Shown here piece after piece: positions 37,300 through 44,956 of a DNA stretch of 64,000 nt (positions within the stretch are counted from its first letter, which is position 1; every line of letters begins with the position of its first letter). A model generated the notes under the pieces. That model worked only from the letters and a program-made list of their open reading frames with translations. It was not told the DNA's origin and ran no database searches. This DNA is from Parvicella tangerina (lineage in GTDB: Bacteria > Bacteroidota > Bacteroidia > Flavobacteriales_D > Parvicellaceae), in assembly GCF_907165195.1 (NCBI RefSeq), contig NZ_OU015584.1:3358978-3422977 (forward strand). The letters are read 5' to 3'. The position numbers and the translations under genes are program-made.

Positions 37300-37818
37300 A
37301 TGGAGATTAAAAGTACGATTGACGGTAATAAAGAAATTTCATTTGAAACTTCAGGAGATAGTGCACTCTCTTTCACTTTCAACAACAAGGAGAGTATGCT
37401 CAAGATCTTAAATCAGTCAGAAGATAGAAAAGCATTTATCTTAAATAAGGATGGTAGAAAGTACGAAGCTAGAATCCTGAAGGTAGACCCTGTCAAAAAA
37501 GAACTTTTAATGAAGGTCGATGGCTCTTATCTAACCGTGAAAATTGAAGACGAATACGATCTACTTTTAAAATCAATGGGGATGGGTGCAGGTGCTGTTA
37601 AGAAGATCAATGACATGAAAGCACCGATGCCAGGTGTGGTCTTAGACATTAAAGTTAAACCTGGACAAGAAGTTGTGAAAGATGAACCTATCGTAGTATT
37701 GGAAGCTATGAAAATGGAAAATCTTTTGAAGTCTCCAATTGACGGAACAATCAAGAGTATTGAAGTTGAAAAAGGTGATACGGTTGAAAAAAATCGTGTT
37801 CTAGTGAACTTTGAATGA
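37300..37818 (+). CDS. Biotin carboxyl carrier protein of an acyl-CoA carboxylase
   Basis: A 172-residue protein whose C-terminal domain (about 105-172) is a biotinyl domain: MKAPMPGVVLDIKVKPGQ, then the biotinylation site EAMKMEN with Lys138, then GDTVEKNRVLVNFE. The N-terminal 100 residues form a separate beta domain typical of propionyl/acetyl-CoA carboxylase carrier subunits in this phylum. The carrier moves CO2 between biotin carboxylase and carboxyltransferase. Neither partner is encoded in this window. I start at the ATG at 37300. An in-frame TTG at 37279 would add seven residues unlike the family. Confidence 0.88.
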   Translation: MEIKSTIDGNKEISFETSGDSALSFTFNNKESMLKILNQSEDRKAFILNKDGRKYEARILKVDPVKKELLMKVDGSYLTVKIEDEYDLLLKSMGMGAGAVKKINDMKAPMPGVVLDIKVKPGQEVVKDEPIVVLEAMKMENLLKSPIDGTIKSIEVEKGDTVEKNRVLVNFE

Positions 37819-37878
37819 CCATCCATTACTTTGTAAATAACTTTTTTACGCAACTCTTTAACGTTAGTCTTTCTTGAG

Positions 37879-37886
37879 TAACTTTG
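37879..37886 (+). promoter_or_regulatory. -7 box for the PcrA/UvrD helicase gene
   Basis: TAACTTTG fits TAnnTTTG and ends 7 nt before the helicase ATG, implying a leader of at most a few bases. No -33 TTTG at normal spacing was found. Confidence 0.4.
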
Positions 37887-37893
37887 AAGTTCT

Positions 37894-40239
37894 ATGGAGT
37901 ACTTGAAAGAATTGAACGATCCCCAGAGGGCGGCCGCATCGCATTTGGAGGGTCCTATGATGGTCATTGCAGGGGCAGGATCGGGAAAAACCAGGGTGTT
38001 AACTTATCGCATTGCTCATTTAATCGACAATGGCGTTGATCCCTTTAATATCTTGGCACTTACCTTTACGAACAAGGCTGCCAAAGAAATGAAGGAGCGT
38101 ATTGCCAATATGATTGGCGGTCATGAAGCAAGAAACATTTGGATGGGTACATTTCACAGTATTTTTGCCAGAATACTTCGCTCCGAATATGACAAAATTG
38201 GCTATCCAAGTAACTTTACTATCTATGACACTCAGGACTCCAAGAGCTTACTAAAGACCATCATTAAAGAAATGGGGTTGGATGACAAACTCTACAAAAC
38301 GAATATTGTTTATGGTCGTATTTCTTCGGCAAAAAACAACCTGATCTCTCCGCAAGCTTATTTAAAAAATGTCGAGATCGTATCGGAAGACCAATCGAAC
38401 GCAAGGCCAAAAATGGGAGATATTTATCTAGAGTATGCTAAAAGATGCTACCGGGCGGGAGCAATGGACTTTGATGACCTTCTTTTCATCACGAACGTTC
38501 TGCTCAAAAAACATCCTGACGTTCTGCTAAAATATCAAGAGAAGTTCAAATATATTTTGGTGGATGAGTATCAAGATACTAACTACTCTCAATACTTAAT
38601 CGTTAAACGACTTGCAGCTCGTTATGAGAACTTATGTGTGGTAGGGGATGACGCACAAAGTATCTACGCCTTTCGTGGAGCAAACATCCAAAACATTCTT
38701 AACTTCAAAAGAGATTATCCAGATTACAAACTCTATAAGTTAGAACAAAACTATAGGAGCACACAGACTATTGTTGATGCGGCAAATAGTATAATCGACA
38801 ACAACAGAGATCAGATCAAAAAAGATGTTTGGACTTCAAACCCTGAGGGAGACAAAATAAGGGTAGTTAGAACCTACTCTGACAATGAGGAGGGTAAATT
38901 TGTAGCAAACGACATTTTCGAGTCTAAAAATAACCTTCAGGCCAGTGATAACGATTTTGCCATTTTATACAGAACTAATGCGCAATCAAGATCGATGGAG
39001 GAAGCCTTGAGGAAATTAAATATTCCTTATAAAATTTATGGTGGTCTATCTTTCTATCAAAGGAAAGAAATTAAAGATCTATTGGCTTATTTTCGACTTG
39101 CAGCAAACCCTAAAGATGAAGAGGCTTTCAAAAGAATTGTTAATTACCCCAAAAGAGGCATTGGCAACACAACTATTGATAAGCTCACTATTGGTGCTAA
39201 TAACGCTGGTGCTTCACTTTGGAATGCAGCATGCAACCCAGCTGAATTTGGAGTTCAACTGAGCTCGGGTGTTTTCAATAAACTTCAGCAGTTTACCTTA
39301 ATGATGAAAAGCTTTGCATCAAAACTTGACAACACAAAGGCTTTTGAGTTGGCCGATGAAATCGCAAAGGTGTCTGGCATTTATAAGGAACTATATGCTG
39401 ACAAGACTCCAGAAGGAGTTGCTCGCTATGAGAATATCCAGGAACTACTTAATGGAATTCAAGAATTTACAGATAACGAATCCACAGATGAAAAGATAGT
39501 TACGCTACCTGACTTCTTGATTGATGTTGCTCTCTTAACTGATGCGGACAATGAAAGCGAAGAAGATAAAGACAAGGTAACACTGATGACCATTCACAGT
39601 GCAAAAGGCTTAGAATTTCCGTATGTCTACATTGTTGGCCTTGAAGAAAACCTCTTTCCTTCACAACTATCTATTAGCACAAGAAGCGAACTAGAAGAAG
39701 AAAGACGCTTGTTTTATGTTGCGGTGACTCGAGCGGAAAAAAAGTGCACGCTGAGTTACGCCACTAGCAGATATCGATGGGGACAACTTTCTCAATGTGA
39801 ACCCAGCAGGTTCATAGAAGAAATCGATTCCAGATTTCTAGACACCAGCTTGACAAACCAGGAAAAATCACCCATGCACCTCGGTGATGATGATTTCGAT
39901 TTTGGTGGTTTCAACGGTGGACAAAAAAAGAAGCAGCCAACGTATCTGGATAAATACAAGAATCAATCACAGAAATACTCCAAAAAATCTTCATCTACTG
40001 GAACCTCTGCACCATCAAAACCCAACTTCGGTGTTCCAAAAAACCTCAAAAAAGTTTCTGGAACTACCAAGGCTGCAAAAGTTGACGTAAGTAAAGTTAT
40101 CCCTGGAGTTCAAGTAATGCACGACAGGTTTGGAAAAGGAAAAGTACTAACGGTAGAAGACGGCAAAGCCACTGTATTCTTCCCTTCGCATGGACAAAAG
40201 CAACTTCTCCTACAGTTTGCGAAGTTAGAGGTTCTTTAA
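37894..40239 (+). CDS. pcrA: ATP-dependent DNA helicase of the UvrD/PcrA group
   Basis: A 781-residue superfamily 1A 3'-5' helicase for repair and replication-conflict processing. It opens with LNDPQRAAASHLEGP (Q motif) and AGAGSGKT (Walker A). Further motifs are LTFTNKAAKEMKERI (Ia), VDEYQDTN (II), GDDAQSIYAFRGA (III), LEQNYRS (IV), VTLMTIHSAKGLEFPYVYIVG (V) and EERRLFYVAVTRAEK (VI). The C-terminus ends with GVQVMHDRFGKGKVLTVED and AKLEVL, the Tudor-like RNA-polymerase-binding domain of PcrA. It converges with the ABC ATPase gene with a 4-nt overlap. UvrD and PcrA cannot be told apart by name alone, but the tail favours PcrA type. Confidence 0.95.
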   Translation: MEYLKELNDPQRAAASHLEGPMMVIAGAGSGKTRVLTYRIAHLIDNGVDPFNILALTFTNKAAKEMKERIANMIGGHEARNIWMGTFHSIFARILRSEYDKIGYPSNFTIYDTQDSKSLLKTIIKEMGLDDKLYKTNIVYGRISSAKNNLISPQAYLKNVEIVSEDQSNARPKMGDIYLEYAKRCYRAGAMDFDDLLFITNVLLKKHPDVLLKYQEKFKYILVDEYQDTNYSQYLIVKRLAARYENLCVVGDDAQSIYAFRGANIQNILNFKRDYPDYKLYKLEQNYRSTQTIVDAANSIIDNNRDQIKKDVWTSNPEGDKIRVVRTYSDNEEGKFVANDIFESKNNLQASDNDFAILYRTNAQSRSMEEALRKLNIPYKIYGGLSFYQRKEIKDLLAYFRLAANPKDEEAFKRIVNYPKRGIGNTTIDKLTIGANNAGASLWNAACNPAEFGVQLSSGVFNKLQQFTLMMKSFASKLDNTKAFELADEIAKVSGIYKELYADKTPEGVARYENIQELLNGIQEFTDNESTDEKIVTLPDFLIDVALLTDADNESEEDKDKVTLMTIHSAKGLEFPYVYIVGLEENLFPSQLSISTRSELEEERRLFYVAVTRAEKKCTLSYATSRYRWGQLSQCEPSRFIEEIDSRFLDTSLTNQEKSPMHLGDDDFDFGGFNGGQKKKQPTYLDKYKNQSQKYSKKSSSTGTSAPSKPNFGVPKNLKKVSGTTKAAKVDVSKVIPGVQVMHDRFGKGKVLTVEDGKATVFFPSHGQKQLLLQFAKLEVL

Positions 40240-42218
40240 GCTACGATACCTTTTGGTATAGCTTCAATTAGCGATTGTGTATATAACGACTTAGGGTTTT
40301 TGTATATCTCATCAGCGGTTCCAACCTCCTCAATTTTCCCCTTGTTCATTACGATAATACGATCACTCATAAACTTAACTACTGAAAGATCGTGGGATAT
40401 AAACAGGTAAGTCAATCCAAATTCATTTCGAAGTTCGTTAAGCAAGTTCAATACATCAGCCTGAACAGAAACATCCAGAGCAGATACGGATTCATCACAT
40501 ATTACAAACTTTGGTTTTAAAGCAATACTTCGAGCTATACAAATCCGCTGTCGCTGGCCTCCTGAGAACTCGTGAGGATAACGATCAAAATGTTCTTCCT
40601 TAAGCCCCACTCTCACCAACAATTCCATTACCTCCTGTTTTCTCTGAAAATCATTGTCGCAAATCCCATGAACTCTCATTGGCTCCATGATCGCTTCTCC
40701 AATTCTCATTCTGGGGTTCAAAGAGGAATAAGGGTCCTGAAAGATAATTTGAACATCTTTTCTCAACTTCCTCGACTCTTCTTTTTTCATGTTAAGCACA
40801 TCCAGTCCTCCAAAGGATACCTGTCCTCCTGTAGCCTCAACTAATCTAAGTAAGGTCCTACCAAGTGTAGTTTTTCCACAACCTGATTCACCTACGAGCC
40901 CCAGTGTCTCACCAGGGTAGACATTAAAAGAAACATCATCTACTGCCTTCACAAAATCGGTAGGTTTCCCAAAAACATTCTTCTCCATAGGAAAATGAGT
41001 TTTTAGCCCCTCAACTCTTATCAAAGGATCAGCAGCATATAGGATTTCATGCTTCATTTTGATCTCACTTTCATCCACCTTTAACTCCTCAATGAGTTCC
41101 TCAATATTTTTTGACGTCTGTACCAATACCCCTTGCTCATTTTCGTGAACGAAATATTTCCTGGTAGGCAATTCACTCAAGCGTATATCCAAAGGCGGTC
41201 TACACGCCAATAAGCCTTTTGTATATGGATGCTTAGGCTTGAGGAAAACATCCCTAACAGAACCCTGCTCCACAATTTTACCTTTGTACATGACCGCAAT
41301 TTCATCAGCCAATTCAGCAATCACAGCCAAGTCGTGAGTAATGAAGACCACCCCCATTTCAAACTCCTTCTGAAGATCCTTTATAATATCAAGAATTGTC
41401 TTTTGCACCGTTACATCCAAAGCAGTTGTGGGCTCATCGGCAATCAGCACTTGAGGATTACAAGACAACGCCATAGCGATCATAACCCGTTGCTTCTGAC
41501 CTCCAGAAATCTGATGAGGGTAACTACTAAATATCTTCGAAGGCCTCGGAAGCATCACTTTCTTAAAAAGCTCGAGGGTCTTTTCTTCGGCACGTTTTTC
41601 TGCCTTCGTACGATATCCAGCAAACGGCTGAAGAACCAATCGTTTGGATGCTTCAGAAAACCGTTCACCTTTGCTACGATAAAAAATAGGATATACAAAC
41701 AATAGCTTCAGTACAAATAAAGCTACATTAATCATTATGATAAGAACATTAACAACCGGTTTTATCGTTAAATTAACTATCGTCTTAAGCAATTTCTCTG
41801 CCCAAAAAACAATTAGAGACTGTGATGCCAATTGCTTGTCATGTCTGAGAATAGATTCTACCACTTGCTCTCCACAGGTGTAAACAGGATTAAGTGAAGT
41901 CATCGGCTCTTGAAATATCATGGCAATTTCATTCCCTCGAATCGCCTGAAACTGACGTTGGGTAAAATTCACTACATTTCTCATCTCTCCTTTTACACGG
42001 AGCCAAATGTTGCCATTTTCAATCTTTCCAGGTGGAGATGGAATCAACCCCATAGCCGATAAAGAGGTTACTGATTTCCCCGAACCTGACTCACCCACAA
42101 CACCAAGGATTTTACCCTTCTCCAACTTCAAACTAACGTTATCAACAGCCGTAGTCTTTCCACTCTCAGTAGTAAAAGTAGTCGTAAGGTTTTCTATATG
42201 CAGTAACAGATCAGACAA
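40236..42218 (-). CDS. Double-ATPase ABC protein (OppD-OppF fusion) with hydrophobic insertion
   Basis: A 660-residue fusion of two ATPase domains of the oligopeptide/dipeptide importer type. Domain 1 has Walker A GESGSGKS (42-49), the Q-loop IFQEPMTSLNP, the signature ISGGQKQR (237-244) and Walker B VLIADEP. Domain 2 has GLVGESGCGKTT, IFQDPYSSLNP, FSGGQRQR and FVICDES. The C-terminal HPYTKGL segment after domain 1 is typical of OppD. Between the Q-loop and signature of domain 1, residues about 129-205 are inserted. They include a strongly hydrophobic stretch (VNVLIIMINVALFVLKLLFV) that ordinary OppD lacks. No permease or binding protein is adjacent, so this is an orphan ATPase gene. Confidence 0.9.
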   Translation of the reverse strand: MSDLLLHIENLTTTFTTESGKTTAVDNVSLKLEKGKILGVVGESGSGKSVTSLSAMGLIPSPPGKIENGNIWLRVKGEMRNVVNFTQRQFQAIRGNEIAMIFQEPMTSLNPVYTCGEQVVESILRHDKQLASQSLIVFWAEKLLKTIVNLTIKPVVNVLIIMINVALFVLKLLFVYPIFYRSKGERFSEASKRLVLQPFAGYRTKAEKRAEEKTLELFKKVMLPRPSKIFSSYPHQISGGQKQRVMIAMALSCNPQVLIADEPTTALDVTVQKTILDIIKDLQKEFEMGVVFITHDLAVIAELADEIAVMYKGKIVEQGSVRDVFLKPKHPYTKGLLACRPPLDIRLSELPTRKYFVHENEQGVLVQTSKNIEELIEELKVDESEIKMKHEILYAADPLIRVEGLKTHFPMEKNVFGKPTDFVKAVDDVSFNVYPGETLGLVGESGCGKTTLGRTLLRLVEATGGQVSFGGLDVLNMKKEESRKLRKDVQIIFQDPYSSLNPRMRIGEAIMEPMRVHGICDNDFQRKQEVMELLVRVGLKEEHFDRYPHEFSGGQRQRICIARSIALKPKFVICDESVSALDVSVQADVLNLLNELRNEFGLTYLFISHDLSVVKFMSDRIIVMNKGKIEEVGTADEIYKNPKSLYTQSLIEAIPKGIVA

Positions 42219-42335
42219 CTTGCTTGTGTTTCCAATTCACCGTGAAAGTAGGATTATTGGATTGAACCCCCAAATATTAAAAAAACATTTAGATTTATTT
42301 AGCGATTTTGTAGACAAAAATTCCATTTCAACACT

Positions 42336-42343
42336 TATTTTTG
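42336..42343 (+). promoter_or_regulatory. -7 box for the ferritin gene
   Basis: TATTTTTG fits TAnnTTTG and lies 37 nt before the ferritin ATG. The nearest TTTG upstream is 25 nt away, longer than consensus. Confidence 0.4.
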
Positions 42344-42380
42344 TATACTTTCAAAAAATTAAGAATTAAAAAAGAAAAAC

Positions 42381-42890
42381 ATGCTTAAACCAAAAATAGA
42401 AAAAGCGCTGAATAAGCAAATAGAACTTGAGGCTTCCTCCTCTCAATTTTACCTTGCAATGGCTTCGTGGGCGGAAACTCAAGGAATGAATGGAACGGCA
42501 GCATTCTTGTACAAACATAGTGATGAAGAAAGAATGCACATGTTAAAATTAATCAAGTTTATTAATGAAAGAGGCGGAACAGCAGTAATTCCTCCATTAA
42601 CGAAACCGCCAGCAGAGTTTGAGTCAATCAAAGAGATTTTCGAATCACTTCTCGAACACGAACTTAATGTTACCGACAGTATCAATAATGTTGTGGATGT
42701 TTGCTTAAGTGAAAAAGACTACACCACCCATAATTTCATGCAGTGGTATGTATCAGAACAACTCGAAGAAGAAGCATTAGCACGAAACATCATTGATAAA
42801 TTGAATATGATCGGGAATGACAAAGGAGGACTATATCTTTTTGACAGAGACTTAGAAAACCTTGCTGCTCAGCCCATCAACATGGCCTAA
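42381..42890 (+). CDS. Ferritin (non-heme iron storage)
   Basis: A 169-residue four-helix-bundle ferritin of the bacterial FtnA type, which oxidises and stores iron in a 24-subunit shell. Ferroxidase residues are visible: Glu17 (IELEASSSQFYLAMASW), the EERMHMLKL segment with Glu50 and His53, Glu94 in LLEHELNV, and EQLEEEALA. Length is normal. No heme-binding methionine pattern of bacterioferritin is apparent. It is followed 10 nt later by the lysine-rich exported protein, probably on the same transcript. Confidence 0.95.
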   Translation: MLKPKIEKALNKQIELEASSSQFYLAMASWAETQGMNGTAAFLYKHSDEERMHMLKLIKFINERGGTAVIPPLTKPPAEFESIKEIFESLLEHELNVTDSINNVVDVCLSEKDYTTHNFMQWYVSEQLEEEALARNIIDKLNMIGNDKGGLYLFDRDLENLAAQPINMA

Positions 42891-42900
42891 AAATTATTGA

Positions 42901-43320
42901 TTGAGAGTTAGTGTTGTCATATTTAGTTTAATTGCCTTTTTTGCCATCGGCAACCTTACTCACGTATCCTACGGTCAATACCGCGACCCTTCCGCTGGGA
43001 AGCATAAGACCAAAAAGAAGAACAAAAAGTTTAAGAAGAAGAAGGTCAAAATGCTTTCTGAGGATCAGGATGCATTCAAGCAAAAAAAGAAAAAGAAAAA
43101 GGTCAAAAAAAATCCTTATTCTGGAAAAAACCCGCACAAGTACAAAAAACCGAAAAAGAAAAAAAGGCCCAAACAACCCAAACTAAAAGAGAAGGACTCT
43201 TTCAAACAAGGTAAGAGCAATTCTCATTTTAATAAAAAATATAAAAAGAAGAAAAGTAAGGGCAAGAACAAGCCTCCAGGTAAGAAGAAAAAATGGAAAT
43301 TATTTCAAAAAAAGAAATAG
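42901..43320 (+). CDS. Extremely lysine-rich exported small protein, unknown
   Basis: A 139-residue protein with a signal peptide (MRVSVVIFSLIAFFAIGN, cleavage probably near SYGQ). By my count about 52 of its residues are lysine, nearly half of the mature chain, in runs such as KQKKKKKKVKK and KKYKKKKSKGK. Start codon is TTG; no ATG fits the signal peptide. A secreted, very basic peptide could bind DNA, polysaccharide or acidic envelope components. Nothing here shows which. It directly follows ferritin. The complementary frame is poly-Phe/Leu and is an artefact of the lysine codons. Confidence 0.7.
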   Translation: MRVSVVIFSLIAFFAIGNLTHVSYGQYRDPSAGKHKTKKKNKKFKKKKVKMLSEDQDAFKQKKKKKKVKKNPYSGKNPHKYKKPKKKKRPKQPKLKEKDSFKQGKSNSHFNKKYKKKKSKGKNKPPGKKKKWKLFQKKK

Positions 43321-43391
43321 TTGAGCCTGTTGTACTTTTTGGCATAGTTTTAGTTAGGTGTTAAATAACTGAATAAAACAATAAAATTTTA

Positions 43392-43399
43392 TAGATTTG
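43392..43399 (+). promoter_or_regulatory. -7 box for the YfiR-like gene
   Basis: TAGATTTG fits TAnnTTTG and lies 27 nt before the GTG start of the YfiR-like gene. No -33 match was found. Confidence 0.4.
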
Positions 43400-43426
43400 T
43401 AACCTAATTGCTGAATCCTAGTAAAA

Positions 43427-43951
43427 GTGAAACGCATCATTCAAATAGCTATATTTATCTTGTTCTCCACTGGAGTAGCATGGGGACAAGGTGCTGCTGG
43501 TGGTGCGAACCTTAAGCTAAAAAGCATGTTTGTGTACAATTTCATCAAAAATGTAGAGTGGCCCTCCTCTCAAAAAAGTGGAGACTTTAATGTAACTGTT
43601 TTAGGGGATAAGGATCTGTACCAAATGATGAATAGTACGTACGCTGGGAAAGAGATTAACGGTCAAAAAATCGTCTTTTCTTATGTGGATGCTTACAGTG
43701 AAGTGGGCACAGCTCACATCTTATACATTGCCCCAAAATTCAGCTCTGACTTGGCCAAATATTCACAGAAACTGAGAAAAAACAAAACGTTAGTTGTCTC
43801 TGACAAAGGAGGCCTGCTCTATGATGGCTCTGTAATAAATTTTGTAGTTAGTAACAATAAATTACTTTTTGAAATTAGTAAATCAAATGCTGAGTTGGTC
43901 CCATTAACAATTGGACCTTCTTTGCTTAAAATGGCGACAACGGTGATCTAA
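43427..43951 (+). CDS. YfiR-family (DUF4154) periplasmic protein
   Basis: A 174-residue exported protein (signal peptide MKRIIQIAIFILFSTGVAWGQ, GTG start). The mature part reads as YfiR/DUF4154: LKSMFVYNFIKNVEWPSS near the start, FNVTVLGDKDLYQMM, HILYIAPKFSSDL and LVVSDKGGLLYDGSVINFVV, then the closing FEISKSNAEL. In Pseudomonas YfiR is a periplasmic inhibitor of the diguanylate cyclase YfiN. In Bacteroidota members sit beside other membrane signalling proteins. Here the stop overlaps the start of a TPR gene by one base, and a HAMP-SpoIIE phosphatase follows, which suggests it tunes that sensor. Confidence 0.85.
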   Translation: MKRIIQIAIFILFSTGVAWGQGAAGGANLKLKSMFVYNFIKNVEWPSSQKSGDFNVTVLGDKDLYQMMNSTYAGKEINGQKIVFSYVDAYSEVGTAHILYIAPKFSSDLAKYSQKLRKNKTLVVSDKGGLLYDGSVINFVVSNNKLLFEISKSNAELVPLTIGPSLLKMATTVI

Positions 43952-44895
43952 TGATGTGGATTAAAAACATATCGATTTTTATTCTGATGCTGACATTAAA
44001 TCTCTCGATTTTTAGTCAGGATAAGAATAAGTATTGCATCTATGATCAGGTGGCTATAGAGAAGTACGGCAATAAAGAGTTCAAGGACGCTCTAGCCTAC
44101 ATTGATACAGCTATCACAATGTGTAAAGAATTGGAGAGTGACCCTTACGTTTATCACATTAAAGGTTTTATTTGCTATGAACTCTACAAGTCAGAGGAGT
44201 TAGATGATCCGTATTCTAACTATAGAGCTCAGGCTTTTGAAGCTTTTCTTAAATCCAACGAATTAGATGAAGGCAAAGAGTTTACGAGTAAAAACACCAA
44301 AAGCCTCAGAAATATTTGTATTCGAATTCAAAAGAACATTGCGCAAAGTTTAGATACCGTAAATTATAAGGAGGCTTTGAAATTAGACAAGCTTTATCAT
44401 CAATCTGTTGAACGATCAGGTGTGAAACTTGACCTCAAAGAACACGACATTACGTTTAATAATATGATTGGAAGTATTTTCGTTGAGCTTTATGAAAACC
44501 AAAAAGGTTCGAGAGAAGACTTTGTAGATTCAGCAATTGTTTACTATGAAAAAGCATTATCAATCGATACGCTAGGGTTTGACGCGAATAAAAATTTAGG
44601 ATACCTATATCATAATCTGTCGATTGACATTATTTTGAATATGGATCCAGAAGACGACATCCTGACGATGTATGAGAATCAGGAGAAGTCGAGTGCACTT
44701 GGTCTAAAATCATTACCTTATCTCAAACGGGCACATGAGCAACAACCTAAAAACAGAGATGTTCTGTACGGATTAGCTGGTATTTACTTCATGCTTCAGG
44801 AAAAGGAAAAGAGTGATTTTTATCAGAAGTTATACGATGAACTGACGAAGGAGCAACAAGGCGATGGAATGTCTCCTCCGAACAATGATAATTAG
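43951..44895 (+). CDS. Exported TPR-repeat protein
   Basis: A 314-residue protein with a signal peptide (MMWIKNISIFILMLTLNLSIFSQ). Tetratricopeptide-like helical repeats fill the mature part: YGNKEFKDALAYIDTAITM, YRAQAFEAFLKSNELDEG, DSAIVYYEKALSIDTLGFD, SLPYLKRAHEQQPKNRDVLY. These are protein-protein scaffolds. It is translationally linked to the YfiR-like gene (1-nt overlap) and followed by a terminator hairpin. It probably bridges YfiR and a membrane partner. That role is inferred from position only. Confidence 0.8.
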   Translation: MMWIKNISIFILMLTLNLSIFSQDKNKYCIYDQVAIEKYGNKEFKDALAYIDTAITMCKELESDPYVYHIKGFICYELYKSEELDDPYSNYRAQAFEAFLKSNELDEGKEFTSKNTKSLRNICIRIQKNIAQSLDTVNYKEALKLDKLYHQSVERSGVKLDLKEHDITFNNMIGSIFVELYENQKGSREDFVDSAIVYYEKALSIDTLGFDANKNLGYLYHNLSIDIILNMDPEDDILTMYENQEKSSALGLKSLPYLKRAHEQQPKNRDVLYGLAGIYFMLQEKEKSDFYQKLYDELTKEQQGDGMSPPNNDN

Positions 44896-44918
44896 TTTTA
44901 AAAAAATTATTTTGCAAT

Positions 44919-44948
44919 AAAGGAATCCCGATTGATTCCTTTTTGTAT
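44919..44948 (+). terminator. Rho-independent terminator after the TPR gene
   Basis: AAAGGAATC (44919-44927) pairs perfectly with GATTCCTTT (44934-44942) across a 6-nt loop, followed by TTGTATTTT. It ends only a few bases before the SpoIIE-family start codon, so that gene needs read-through or an unusual promoter. Confidence 0.7.
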
Positions 44949-44956
44949 TTTAGGGC

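Noticed and set aside
41229-41705. 158-residue open frame on the plus strand
   Set aside because: It is antisense to the ABC ATPase gene, whose frame has intact family motifs there.
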